The position numbers and the translations under genes are program-made. A DNA stretch of 55,113 nucleotides from Thalassolituus sp. UBA674 (lineage in GTDB: Bacteria; Pseudomonadota; Gammaproteobacteria; Pseudomonadales; Oceanobacteraceae), in the NCBI GenBank assembly GCA_002298335.1, contig DBNK01000020.1:1-55113 (forward strand), read 5' to 3'. Positions 35,984 through 44,497 of the stretch are shown one piece after another (position 1 is the first letter of the stretch; each line of letters starts with the position of its first letter). The notes below the pieces were generated by a model. It had not been told where the DNA came from. It was given only the letters and a program-made list of their open reading frames with translations, and made no database searches.

Positions 35984-36070
35984 TGTCATCCTGCGGCTTG
36001 ACCGCAGGATCCAGTTTTTTCTTATCCATCACTGTCTTGGATGGATCCTGCGGTCAAGCCGCAGGATGAC
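35984..36070. repeat. REP-like element with two inverted arms
   Basis: A 29-30-nt arm starting TGTCATCCTGCGG (35984-36013) and its exact reverse complement (36042-36070) flank a 28-nt spacer. Each arm is also a hairpin (CCTGCGG-CTTGA-CCGCAGG). The left arm is identical to the one at 2510. No transposase or RAYT gene is in the window. The rest of 35730-36152 holds only copies B and C and a terminator. Confidence 0.85.
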
Positions 36071-36115
36071 GAACACGCAACAACCTTCTTTTACCCATAA
36101 AATCACAAACTGTAG

Positions 36116-36143
36116 AAAAGCGATGCCTTCGGGTGCTTTTTTT
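36116..36143. terminator. Probable terminator at the end of the ModF-like gene
   Basis: AAAAGC ... CC-TTCG-GG ... GCTTTTTTT: an imperfect stem with a TTCG tetraloop and A/T tracts on both sides, 10 nt beyond the stop at 36153. Confidence 0.55.
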
Positions 36144-36152
36144 GTGTCTGCG

Positions 36153-37577
36153 TCAGAGGATTTCAAAACCTTGCCGAGTATCTGCTCCAAGCCGTAAGTG
36201 ATGACTGACTCCGGCGGGAATTTCCTTGGCGTGGTGGGTCACATACAACAGGGTAATGCGCTGCTGCTCGGATAAACGCCGGATAAAGGCCAGCACCATT
36301 TCGCGGCTCGGGTCATCCAGGCCCTGGCAGGGTTCATCCAGAATCAGCAACGGCGGTTGCTTGATCAGAGCCCGGGCAATGAGCACCAGACGCTGCTCAC
36401 CGTACGACAGATGATGCAGGCTCTGATTAGCCTTATGATGCAGGCCGACAATCTCCAGCCACTGTTCCGCCAGACGCCGGTCGCCATCCCCGGCCGCCTG
36501 ATACAGGCCGATACTGTCGTACAGGCCTGAGATTACGGTAGTCAGCACATTGGTTGTTGCGCGGTATTCCCACTGCAGGGACGACGACACCAGTCCGATG
36601 TGCTTTTTGATATCCCAGATGGTTTCACCACTGCCGCGTTTCATGCCGAACAGATACAGCTCATTGCGGTAACACTGCGGATTATCACCGGTAATCAGCT
36701 GCAGCAGGCTGGTTTTTCCCGACCCGTTCGGGCCGGTGAGTGCCCAGTGCTGTCCCGGCATCACAGTCCAGTTCAGACCGTCAAACAACGTCCGCTCACC
36801 ATACTGAATCCGGGTATTCACCATGCGTACCAGTGGTTCGGAGTCTGCCAGCCGGTAATCCGTCAGCGGCGGCGGAAAGTCTGAAAGCGGCTTATCAAAA
36901 TGCATCAGCGCATGCACTTCCGCCGCGTTCAGAACCTCATCACGCGCCCCCTGCATCAACAGATTCGCGTCATGAACAAAAGCCAGATGCGTGACCCAGT
37001 GCGGCAGTTCATCCAGACGATTAGCCACCCAGAGCATACGCTGACCGGATGCGTGCAGATCACTGAGCGCTTCCTCAAGCAACTCACGGCTCTCTGCATC
37101 CAGGCCTTCCAGCGGCTCATCCAGAGTCAGCAGTTCCGGCTTACGCCGGATGGCATCCACCAGCAGCACCTTGCGACTCTCGCCGGTTGAGAGTGAGCGG
37201 AAGCCCTGCTCCAGCAGATGACCAAGACGCAACTTATCAATCCAGTCCTGCACCTCGTCCACCGGGTGCAACAGCTCAGACACCAGAGTACCGATGTCCA
37301 TCCGGTCCATCAGATCTGATTCGTCTTCATGACGCTCACGCTCTATCAGTTCACGCTGAGCCTCCAGCGAGACATAAAGAACATGATCCGGCAGACCAGA
37401 CACATCGCCTTCACTCAGGCGCACATCGCCAGCAAACAGCCGCGACAGTACTGTCTTGCCACTGCCGTTGGTGCCGATAATACCCCAGGTTTCGGAATCC
37501 GCTACCGACCAGTCATCGACCTTAAGGATCCGACCATCGTGAAGACGCGCGCGGAGTCTGTTGAATGATGCAGTCAT
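36153..37577 (-). CDS. ModF-like double ABC ATPase
   Basis: 474 residues with two complete nucleotide-binding domains and no membrane segment. First: Walker A G-T-N-G-S-G-K-T (about 35), signature L-S-T-G-E-S-R-K (about 127), Walker B L-L-T-L-D-E-P. Second: Walker A G-P-N-G-S-G-K-T-S (about 288), signature L-S-Y-G-E-Q-R-L (about 394), Walker B L-L-I-L-D-E-P. The layout and the L-S-T-G-E-x-R-K signature are those of E. coli ModF, encoded near molybdate genes there. No molybdate gene is near here, so the function is uncertain. Both flanks are repeat-filled, so it stands alone. Confidence 0.8.
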   Translation of the reverse strand: MTASFNRLRARLHDGRILKVDDWSVADSETWGIIGTNGSGKTVLSRLFAGDVRLSEGDVSGLPDHVLYVSLEAQRELIERERHEDESDLMDRMDIGTLVSELLHPVDEVQDWIDKLRLGHLLEQGFRSLSTGESRKVLLVDAIRRKPELLTLDEPLEGLDAESRELLEEALSDLHASGQRMLWVANRLDELPHWVTHLAFVHDANLLMQGARDEVLNAAEVHALMHFDKPLSDFPPPLTDYRLADSEPLVRMVNTRIQYGERTLFDGLNWTVMPGQHWALTGPNGSGKTSLLQLITGDNPQCYRNELYLFGMKRGSGETIWDIKKHIGLVSSSLQWEYRATTNVLTTVISGLYDSIGLYQAAGDGDRRLAEQWLEIVGLHHKANQSLHHLSYGEQRLVLIARALIKQPPLLILDEPCQGLDDPSREMVLAFIRRLSEQQRITLLYVTHHAKEIPAGVSHHLRLGADTRQGFEIL

Positions 37578-37606
37578 AAACAGAAACTTCAGAAGGTTGT
37601 TTATGC

Positions 37607-37631
37607 ATGGTGCGCAGTGCGCACCCTACGG
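37607..37631. repeat. Short palindromic repeat GGTGCGC...GCGCACC
   Basis: GGTGCGC-AGT-GCGCACC followed by CTACGG. The same sequence, with AAT in the loop, occurs at 54896-54918. It lies upstream of the ModF-like gene. The rest of 37632-37691 shows no signal. Confidence 0.6.
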
Positions 37632-37691
37632 ATTTGCTGTGAATACAATGAACCGGATACACAGTGCATTAAAAGCCGGTATCGCATAAAA

Positions 37692-37815
37692 ATTAAAGCG
37701 TCGGCGAGGCAGTCCGTGCAAGGCATAAATCGTCGAAAAAGCGGAGCGTACATTCAGTACGTGAGCATTTTGAGATGATTTATAACACCGCCCGGACAAC
37801 GCAGGCAGCTTTAAT
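37692..37815 (-). repeat. Structured intergenic repeat, copy D
   Basis: Stem 0: ATTAAAGC (37692-37699) with GCTTTAAT (37808-37815), perfect. Stem 1: GTCCGTGC (37712-37719) with GCCCGGAC (37790-37797), one mismatch. Stem 2: ATAAATC (37725-37731) with GATTTAT (37777-37783), perfect. Stem 3: CGTAC (37747-37751) with GTACG (37757-37761), 5-nt loop. On the minus strand stem 0 is followed by TTTTTA, so this copy could terminate transcription. Confidence 0.88.
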
Positions 37816-37845
37816 CATTGTTAAATATACGGTCTCGACTCTTAG

Positions 37846-37969
37846 ATTAAAGCGTTGCCGAAGCAGCAGCTACAAGGCAAAAGTGAATGAAGACGCGCAG
37901 CATACAGATAGTATGTGAGCAGTCTGAATGAACTTTTAACACCGTAGATGCAATGCAGGCAGCTTTAAT
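37846..37969 (-). repeat. Structured intergenic repeat, copy E (directly after the HIT gene)
   Basis: Stem 0: ATTAAAGC+TGCC (37846-37853, 37856-37859) with GGCA+GCTTTAAT (37958-37969). Stem 1: GCAGCTAC (37866-37873) with GTAGATGC (37944-37951), one mismatch. Stem 2: AAAAGT (37879-37884) with ACTTTT (37932-37937). Stem 3: CATAC (37901-37905) with GTATG (37911-37915), 5-nt loop. On the minus strand it starts on the A of the HIT stop codon. Confidence 0.88.
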
Positions 37970-38313
37970 CAGCCGGGGGGCCAGGAAAGGGAACGTCCAC
38001 CGATTATATGCATATGCAGGTGAAACACCGACTGTCCCGCCCCTTCACCGTTATTAATCACCAGACGGTATTTATCGCCCAGACCTTCCTGCTCCGCGAC
38101 TTTACTGGCCACCAGCAACATATGCCCCAACAGAGACTGATCCTCTTCTGAGGCATCGCATAAACGCGGTATGGCTTTACGCGGAATAATCAGGATGTGC
38201 ATCGGTGCTGCCGGGAACATATCGCGGAACGCGAGGCACTGGTCATCTTCATACACGATGTTGGCCGGTGCTTCACCGCGGGCGATTTTTCCGAAAATAG
38301 TGTCTTCTGACAT
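37969..38313 (-). CDS. hinT: HIT-family (HinT-like) nucleotide-binding protein
   Basis: 114 residues. It begins D-T-I-F-G-K-I-A-R-G-E-A-P-A and ends with the histidine triad H-L-H-M-H-I-I-G-G (about 98-106), as in purine nucleoside phosphoramidases. It probably hydrolyses AMP-lysine or adenosine phosphoramidates in the cytosol. The stop codon is shared with structured repeat copy E. It follows the SPOR gene by 27 nt and is probably co-transcribed with it and argS. Confidence 0.93.
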   Translation of the reverse strand: MSEDTIFGKIARGEAPANIVYEDDQCLAFRDMFPAAPMHILIIPRKAIPRLCDASEEDQSLLGHMLLVASKVAEQEGLGDKYRLVINNGEGAGQSVFHLHMHIIGGRSLSWPPG

Positions 38314-38340
38314 GCGTGTTCTCCCTGACGCCGCAGCGCC

Positions 38341-38892
38341 TTATTCTTCGACTTTGCGCTTGAGCACCAGCGGACTGATGTTCAGGCTGACCAGCGTATC
38401 CTGAGCTTTATTCAGTTTGGAACGATCCGTAAAAGGACCGACATACACCCTGTGCCAGACGGCGCCATTAACCTGGCTGCTTTCGTCATAGGCATTCAGC
38501 CCCTCGAGCAGCAGCTCCGCACGCATACGGTCAGCGTCATCGGCAGAGCGGAAGGAACCCGCCTGCAGAATGTACTGGTAAGCGGTTTCTTCATCTTTTG
38601 GGGTGGAGTGGTATGCATCCATCTCATCGACATCCACCGTCTGGTTTTCCAGCAACTTGTAGAAGTCGTAGGCAGGCTTGGCCTGATCCACTTTCTCTTC
38701 GACGGCATCCGCGCCTTCACGGACTTTATCCACCGTGGTGCGGAAGACCTTATGCGCGTCTTTTTTTACGGTTTCGATCTCCTGTCCCGGCGGTACCGTC
38801 GACAGATAGAACAGAAACCCGGCAAAAGCCGCGGCCAGAGCTGGCGTGGTAACCCACACCCAGCCCGGAATCGTTTTACCCTTATCCGCCAT
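38341..38892 (-). CDS. SPOR-domain membrane protein (FtsN-like)
   Basis: 183 residues. A short cytoplasmic N-terminus with G-W-V-W-V, one membrane helix (about 13-30), a charged helical linker (about 40-75) and a C-terminal SPOR domain (Y-I-L-Q-A-G-S-F-R-S, then V-Y-V-G-P-F, last ~75 residues). The position beside argS matches the FtsN-like gene of Pseudomonas. It probably binds septal peptidoglycan and supports division. Confidence 0.85.
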   Translation of the reverse strand: MADKGKTIPGWVWVTTPALAAAFAGFLFYLSTVPPGQEIETVKKDAHKVFRTTVDKVREGADAVEEKVDQAKPAYDFYKLLENQTVDVDEMDAYHSTPKDEETAYQYILQAGSFRSADDADRMRAELLLEGLNAYDESSQVNGAVWHRVYVGPFTDRSKLNKAQDTLVSLNISPLVLKRKVEE

Positions 38893-38920
38893 GCGGTTCT
38901 CCTGAGCAGACCGGCATCAA

Positions 38921-40606
38921 TTACATTTCCTGCGGAGCACTGACGCCCAACAGATCAAGACCGTTCGCCAGAACCTGACGGATGGCTTCTGCCAGAGTCA
39001 GACGGCCATTACGCAGATCGGTTTCGTCGACCAGGGTTTTTTCGGCGTTGTACCAGGTATGGAAGTCACCGGCGAGTTCACGCAGGAAGTTAGACACCAG
39101 ATGTGGCTCATTGTTGTTGGCGGCGTTGCGCACAACCTCAGGGTAGCGGCCCAGCTTCACCATGAGTTCTTTTTCTGAGTCCAGCGTCAGGGCAGACAGG
39201 GCGTCCAGACCGGTTTCCAGCTCCCAGGTCTGACCGGCTTCAGCCAGCTTACGGAAGATGGAGCACACCCGGGCGTGGGCGTACTGAATGTAATACACCG
39301 GGTTATCGGACGACTGAGAACGCGCCAGATCAATATCAAAAGTCAGCTGACCGTCGGCTTTACGCGCCGCCAGGAAGTAACGCGTGGCATCACGACCCAC
39401 TTCATCGATCAGGTCGCGCAGGGTCACATAGCTGCCGGCACGCTTGGAAATTTTCACCTCCTCACCACCGCGCATCACGGTCACCATCTGGTGCAGCACA
39501 TAGTCCGGCCAGCCTTGGGGAATGCCCACATCCAGCCCCTGCAGACCCGCGCGAACCCGGGTGATGGTGCTGTGGTGGTCAGCGCCCTGCTCATTGATCA
39601 CACGTACAAAACCGCGCTGCCATTTGTCGAGGTGGTAGGCAACATCCGGTACAAAATAGGTGTAGCCACCATCGGTTTTACGCATCACACGGTCTTTGTC
39701 GTCCCCAAAGTCGGTGGTACGCAGCCACAGGGCGCCACCATCTTCATAGGTGTGGCCATTGGCAGTCAGCTTTTCAACCGCAGCTTCAACTTTGCCATCG
39801 GTATAAAGAGACGACTCAAGGAAGTACACATCGAAATCAACACCGAAGGCTTTCAGGTCGAGATCCTGTTCGTTGCGCAGGTAGGCCACAGCAAAGTGAC
39901 GGATGCCTTCGAGGTCATCAGCATCCTGGGTTCCGGTGAAGCTCTGGTCTTCAGACGAGACGGTATCACCGCGCATAAAGCTTTCGGCCAGATCCTTGAT
40001 GTAGTCGCCACGGTAACCGTCTTCCGGCCAGCTGGCGTCATCCGGAGTCAGGCCCTTGCAGCGTGCCTGTACTGATAAAGCCAGATTGTTGATCTGTTGG
40101 CCGGCGTCGTTGTAGTAGAACTCGCGGGTCACGTCCCAGCCGGTGGCTTCGAGCAGACGGCACATACAGTCACCCACGGCTGCCCCACGGCCATGACCGA
40201 TGTGCAGAGGCCCGGTCGGGTTGGCGGAGACAAATTCCACCTGAACTTTGCGGCCCGCACCTTCGTTGCTGCGGCCATACTGGTCTTTTGCCTCCAGTAC
40301 CGCCCGTACCAGTGACGAGGTCGACTCTTCACTCAGATAAAAATTGATAAAGCCCGGACCGGCAATTTCCACCTTCTGCACCAGAGATGACCGAGGCAGA
40401 GCATCCACCAGCAGCTGCGCCAGCTCCCGCGGATTTTTACCGGCGGGCTTGGCCAGCATCATGGCGAGGTTGGTGGCCAGATCACCGTGGGTTTTATCGC
40501 GGGTGTTGTCCACCTGAATTCGGGGCTGCACGTCAGCAGGTAATACAGCAGCGTGTTTCAGTTGATCAAGGGCGGCGGATAACAGCTCAGCAATTTGCGG
40601 TTTCAT
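38921..40606 (-). CDS. argS: Arginyl-tRNA synthetase ArgS
   Basis: 561 residues. Class I signature H-I-G-H in N-P-T-G-P-L-H-I-G-H-G-R-G (about residue 125), a KMSKS-like K-I-S-K-R-A-G (about 370), an N-terminal Add-1 domain and a C-terminal DALR anticodon-binding domain. It charges tRNA-Arg. First gene before the SPOR and HIT genes. A 14-bp hairpin (40704-40747) lies about 100 nt upstream. Confidence 0.97.
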   Translation of the reverse strand: MKPQIAELLSAALDQLKHAAVLPADVQPRIQVDNTRDKTHGDLATNLAMMLAKPAGKNPRELAQLLVDALPRSSLVQKVEIAGPGFINFYLSEESTSSLVRAVLEAKDQYGRSNEGAGRKVQVEFVSANPTGPLHIGHGRGAAVGDCMCRLLEATGWDVTREFYYNDAGQQINNLALSVQARCKGLTPDDASWPEDGYRGDYIKDLAESFMRGDTVSSEDQSFTGTQDADDLEGIRHFAVAYLRNEQDLDLKAFGVDFDVYFLESSLYTDGKVEAAVEKLTANGHTYEDGGALWLRTTDFGDDKDRVMRKTDGGYTYFVPDVAYHLDKWQRGFVRVINEQGADHHSTITRVRAGLQGLDVGIPQGWPDYVLHQMVTVMRGGEEVKISKRAGSYVTLRDLIDEVGRDATRYFLAARKADGQLTFDIDLARSQSSDNPVYYIQYAHARVCSIFRKLAEAGQTWELETGLDALSALTLDSEKELMVKLGRYPEVVRNAANNNEPHLVSNFLRELAGDFHTWYNAEKTLVDETDLRNGRLTLAEAIRQVLANGLDLLGVSAPQEM

Positions 40607-40703
40607 GGCAGGATTCAGGGTCTGGGACTTTTCATTAAGGGTTGCGGATTATCGCAAAATTGGTATCCGGGGTGAAGCAAACAGGACATATGGGTACAGG
40701 AGA

Positions 40704-40747
40704 AGCCCCGTATGACCCGAGTTCCTCCTCTCTGGTCATACGGGGCT
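40704..40747 (-). terminator. Long hairpin between the RND gene and argS
   Basis: AGCCCCGTATGACC (40704-40717) pairs perfectly with GGTCATACGGGGCT (40734-40747); the 16-nt loop reads AGAGAGGAGGAACTCG on the minus strand. It probably ends the RND transcript, but no T tract follows, so a role in the argS leader is also possible. Confidence 0.5.
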
Positions 40748-40783
40748 GCAGTCAGATTGCCTGCTCTCAGCAGTAAGAGCGTA

Positions 40784-43147
40784 TCAGGCAGTCTGTGTGG
40801 CCAGAGCGGCCTCCGGCAGACGTGGCAGAGCGTGTACCACAGGGCGTGGACGCTTGCGGCGTTCGGCCAGTTTCTTTCCATACACCATCAGCAGCAGAGC
40901 CGGCAGCATCAGGAAATCGAACACAAGGGCAGTGACAACGCACAGAGACAGCAGCCAGGCCATGTTCTGTGTCGGGATGAAGTTAGCGAAATCCATCACC
41001 ATAAAGCCACACACCAGGATGACAGAGGTCACGACCAGAGCAAAACCGACGCTGCTGAAGGCGTAACGCACGGCGTCTTCGGCGCTCTGACGGTGATCGT
41101 AATAGGCATGACGGAACTTGCTCAGGAAATGCACAGTGTCATCCACAATGATGCCGGTCGCCAGGCTGGCAACGATGGAAGTACCGGTATCCACATACCC
41201 TTTGGTCAGAGCCCAGATGCCATAAGCCGCGATCAGAGGCATGACATTCGGCAGTACAGACAACAGACCCAGCTGTACAGAGCGGAACAGCACCATGATC
41301 ACCAGAGTCACGGTCAGCAGAGACAGCAGAGTGCCCTTCAGCATAGAGGTGATGTTGCGCTTGGTCATATCAGCAAACACGGTGTCCAGACCGGTGGATT
41401 CCGTCAGGTTCAGCAGTGGTGCATTGCGGTTTGCCCAGTCGATGGCGCGCTCTTCCAGAGCCAGTATCTGATCAGAATCCAGACGGCGCAGGGTAGCCAC
41501 GACGCGGGTCGCACTGCGGTTATAGGTCATGACAGAGTCCAGACCCATGCCCTGTGGCAGTGACATTTCAAACAGCAGCAGATACTGAGCCACGGCTTCC
41601 GGTGTATCCGGCAGACGGAACATATCCTCACGGCCTTCGTTCAGTTCTTTGTTCAGCAGCTTGATGGTATCAGTGATTTCGGTGGTCTGTGCGACTTCCG
41701 GCTGCTTGCCCAGCCAGGCAGAGAAGGCATCCAGCTGGGTCAGGAAAGCCAGATCATTGATGCCTTCTTCCACACCGGTGTCGGCAACAAAGAAGATGGT
41801 GTGCAGGCCTTCCAGGGTTTTTTCGATATGGTCAGTAGTGCGGCGCACTTCGTAAGACTCTTCGAAGAAGCTGTGCCAGCGTTCAGTCACCTTGTTGGTC
41901 ATCATGGTCGGAACCATCAGAATCACAACCGCAACAGCCAGACCAGCCAGACGGCGGTGGTTGACGATGACCCACTCAGCCAGATGTTCCATGCCCACAT
42001 TGACCGATGTTTTCGCAGCAACACGCGGAGCCGGGAGCAGCCACATCAGTACCGGAATCATAGTCATGCTCAGTGCCCAGGCAACAAAAGTACCCAATGC
42101 AATCAGGTTACCCATGTCGCGGTAAGGCTGGGATTCACTCATGTTCAGGGCCAGCATACCGAGAATGGTGGTCAGGCTGGTGACAAATACCGGAATGGTG
42201 TTGCTCAGCAACGACTTACGCAGTGCATGCAGTTTGTCATCGCCACGCTGCAGCGACTGGTAGTACATGGACAGGATGTGTACCGAATCGGCAATGGCGA
42301 TGGTCAGGATCGCTGTAGGCACTGCACCGGTTGGCGGGCTGAGTGCGAAACCAAGCCATCCGGCAATCCCCATAGTCACTGCAACAGAAGTGGTGAACAG
42401 CAGTGTGATCAGCATGATCCCGGACACTTTACGGACCAGAAACACCATAATCAGCAGCATCATGCCGAAACAGAGCGGCAGCAGGCGGCTCATATCGTCA
42501 TTGGATACCTGATTCATGGTGGTGTTGATGTAGGCTGAACCGCCCATCTCGAGAGTGAATTCAGGATATTCCACACGCATACGGCTGAGCAGAGCCTGAG
42601 CAGAGTCAACGGCTTCCTGAGAAGCGGTCAGCGAGCCATCGCCCGGCAGATTGAGCAGCAGACGCAGGCCGGTCACCTCGCCATCGACAGACACCAGATT
42701 ACGCAGCAGCTCAGGCTTGTCCAGCGCACGCTGCTTGAGTTCGGCCGGAGTGATGCTGAGCTCACTCATGGTGTAAAACTCACCGATGTTCAGTTCGTCA
42801 CCATCCACTACGGTATTGGTGAAGTTCTGGATGGAATCCACACGCTGCACGTGTGCCACTTCCCAGCTCTTGTGGGTCAGGGTCTCAATCAGCTGCAGAC
42901 CACGCTCAGAGAAGATCTCTTCCTGCTCCGATGACACCAGAAAGATCAGATTGTCCTGACGGACGAAGCGCTTTTCCATCTCCTGAAAGGTCTGCATACG
43001 CTGATTGTCGTCGCTGAAATAGACACGGAAATCGCTGCTGTAGGTGAGCTTTGACAGACCGGCAGATGCTGCCAGACAGGCAGTGGCAATCAGCGCCAGC
43101 AGGATCAGTGGGCGACGGGTCAGAGCGTTGAAATACTGGTTGAACAT
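40784..43147 (-). CDS. RND/MMPL-family exporter (HAE3-like)
   Basis: 787 residues with twelve expected membrane helices in two halves. Each half has one helix, a large periplasmic loop (about 35-215 and 415-610) and a five-helix bundle. The conserved Asp motifs are in A-I-A-D-S-V-H (about 290) and I-I-V-D-D-T-V-H-F-L (about 685). The size and sequence fit the single-polypeptide HAE3 group rather than the tripartite AcrB type. Substrate unknown; lipid or hydrophobic compounds are typical. No membrane-fusion or outer-membrane partner is next to it. The C-terminal tail is Arg/Lys-rich. Confidence 0.88.
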   Translation of the reverse strand: MFNQYFNALTRRPLILLALIATACLAASAGLSKLTYSSDFRVYFSDDNQRMQTFQEMEKRFVRQDNLIFLVSSEQEEIFSERGLQLIETLTHKSWEVAHVQRVDSIQNFTNTVVDGDELNIGEFYTMSELSITPAELKQRALDKPELLRNLVSVDGEVTGLRLLLNLPGDGSLTASQEAVDSAQALLSRMRVEYPEFTLEMGGSAYINTTMNQVSNDDMSRLLPLCFGMMLLIMVFLVRKVSGIMLITLLFTTSVAVTMGIAGWLGFALSPPTGAVPTAILTIAIADSVHILSMYYQSLQRGDDKLHALRKSLLSNTIPVFVTSLTTILGMLALNMSESQPYRDMGNLIALGTFVAWALSMTMIPVLMWLLPAPRVAAKTSVNVGMEHLAEWVIVNHRRLAGLAVAVVILMVPTMMTNKVTERWHSFFEESYEVRRTTDHIEKTLEGLHTIFFVADTGVEEGINDLAFLTQLDAFSAWLGKQPEVAQTTEITDTIKLLNKELNEGREDMFRLPDTPEAVAQYLLLFEMSLPQGMGLDSVMTYNRSATRVVATLRRLDSDQILALEERAIDWANRNAPLLNLTESTGLDTVFADMTKRNITSMLKGTLLSLLTVTLVIMVLFRSVQLGLLSVLPNVMPLIAAYGIWALTKGYVDTGTSIVASLATGIIVDDTVHFLSKFRHAYYDHRQSAEDAVRYAFSSVGFALVVTSVILVCGFMVMDFANFIPTQNMAWLLSLCVVTALVFDFLMLPALLLMVYGKKLAERRKRPRPVVHALPRLPEAALATQTA

Positions 43148-43301
43148 CGGGAGGATTCCTGTTCAGGGCAGCCTGGCCGTGACTCTTTCCGGTGGCTTCC
43201 CTGTCCTGACTCTGCTTGTCAGCCCACTCCTGTGGTTGTGTCCGGATCTGCTGTAAGAATCGGGTTTGTCTGCTTTTTGTTTTTATTGTGAACGTTTGTT
43301 A

Positions 43302-43329
43302 ATTATATGGATTCATCGTAACAAGTCGA
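43302..43329 (-). promoter_or_regulatory. Likely promoter of the RND gene
   Basis: On the minus strand TCGACT (-35, 43329-43324), 16 nt, TATAAT (-10, 43307-43302), about 155 nt before the ATG. The rest of 43148-43385 holds no gene that I can support. Confidence 0.45.
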
Positions 43330-43385
43330 TACACAAGTCATCCAAAGTACGTACAGGAACTGTAAATCAGGGCAAGAAGGAAGGA

Positions 43386-44045
43386 TTAACTGCCGAAGTA
43401 AGAATCTTCATCAAATGTGCTGAGCCAGCGGGGTTGAAAGGTCACCATTCCGCTGATGAACATGCCGTTGGTCACGCCTTCCGGGAAGAGCGTGAGAATC
43501 AGGTAGCTGAGGTAGTCATTCCAGATCAGGTGCGGAGCGTGATACTCCGTAATCCAGTACCAGAAGCTGACGGAGGATACGAACACCACCTGTGACAGGG
43601 CCGCATTCAGAAAGCCCGCCACCAGAATGTATACGAAGGGGTTGTGTGGCAGCCGCCGGTAAACCTGCAGATAGAACTGGTAACACACCAGGACCGGCAG
43701 CCCGACGCCGAGCAGAAACGACACGGACCAGTCCTGCAGGCCGATCTGGCCGACCAGCACCATGACGGCCAGCACACCGGCGTACACCAGCAGTGCCAGA
43801 CGCCAGCCCATCAGTAAGGTGATGGCGGCAATGCCCAATATGTGAAAGTGCAGGCCGTCATGGACGCCCGCTTTCAGCACCCAGAAGCCGGACAAGACAA
43901 GTACAGCACCGAACATGAAATGGTGCGTTCCCGGATGCACCCGCAGGGCTTTCCAGTTGGTGGTCACCGCGGCCCAGATAAGTAAAGCCACCGCCAGAAG
44001 GTGTATCAGCCAGGCGTATGGCCCGACCTCAGCCAGATAAATCAT
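43386..44045 (-). CDS. CbiM-like energy-coupling-factor permease protein
   Basis: 219 residues with six or seven membrane helices. The H-D-G-L-H-F-H-I-L-G-I-A-A stretch (about 62-74) and the C-terminal F-P-E-G-V-T-N-G-M-F-I-S-G-M (about 190-203) place it in the CbiM/ECF-type permease family that takes up nickel, cobalt or related substrates. The N-terminus lacks the CbiM metal-binding M-H-I-x-D-G start. No CbiN, CbiQ or CbiO gene is in the window, so transport is unproven. It overlaps the end of rimI by 4 nt and is the last gene of the leuA operon. Confidence 0.7.
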   Translation of the reverse strand: MIYLAEVGPYAWLIHLLAVALLIWAAVTTNWKALRVHPGTHHFMFGAVLVLSGFWVLKAGVHDGLHFHILGIAAITLLMGWRLALLVYAGVLAVMVLVGQIGLQDWSVSFLLGVGLPVLVCYQFYLQVYRRLPHNPFVYILVAGFLNAALSQVVFVSSVSFWYWITEYHAPHLIWNDYLSYLILTLFPEGVTNGMFISGMVTFQPRWLSTFDEDSYFGS

Positions 44046-44491
44046 CCGTCGCTCAGGTCCATGGAATACAACAGGGCATCTTCGGATCCCCCGGGGGCCG
44101 GGTAATAACCACGGCGACGGCCGTTTTCACCAAAGCCGATACCTTCGTACAGAGCAATGGCGGGCGCATTGCTTTCCCGGACTTCGAGAAACATACATTC
44201 CGCTCCGGTCGCCCGCAGATGCTGTAACACGTGCTCCAGCAGACGGCGGCCAAACCCCTGCCCCTGAAACTCCGGTGCGACCGTCATCATCAGCAGCTCA
44301 GCCTCACCGGCTATCAGTGTCACAACGGCATGGCCCAGGTGCTGACCATCCTGCTCCAGCAACCAGACACAATCCGGCTTCAGCAGGTAACGTTGCATCA
44401 CTTTCTCAGACCAGGGATACGCATGAGCGCCGTTCTCAGCCACCATGATGGCCTGCAGATCAGAGGGAGTTGCCGCGCGGAATGTGAGCAT
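44042..44491 (-). CDS. rimI: Ribosomal protein S18 alanine N-acetyltransferase RimI
   Basis: 149 residues. GNAT fold with acetyl-CoA motif Q-G-Q-G-F-G-R-R-L-L (about 75-84), L-E-V-R-E-S-N-A-P-A-I-A-L-Y (about 99-112) and G-I-G-F near the end. It acetylates the N-terminus of S18. The preceding gene ends 6 nt upstream. In E. coli rimI follows holD, which supports the HolD reading of that gene. Confidence 0.92.
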   Translation of the reverse strand: MLTFRAATPSDLQAIMVAENGAHAYPWSEKVMQRYLLKPDCVWLLEQDGQHLGHAVVTLIAGEAELLMMTVAPEFQGQGFGRRLLEHVLQHLRATGAECMFLEVRESNAPAIALYEGIGFGENGRRRGYYPAPGGSEDALLYSMDLSDG

Positions 44492-44497
44492 AAGATG

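Noticed and set aside
37578..37968. CRISPR-like or tandem array between the ModF-like and HIT genes
   Set aside because: Two hairpin elements of ~124 bp without regular spacers; they are intergenic structured repeats, and no cas gene is present.
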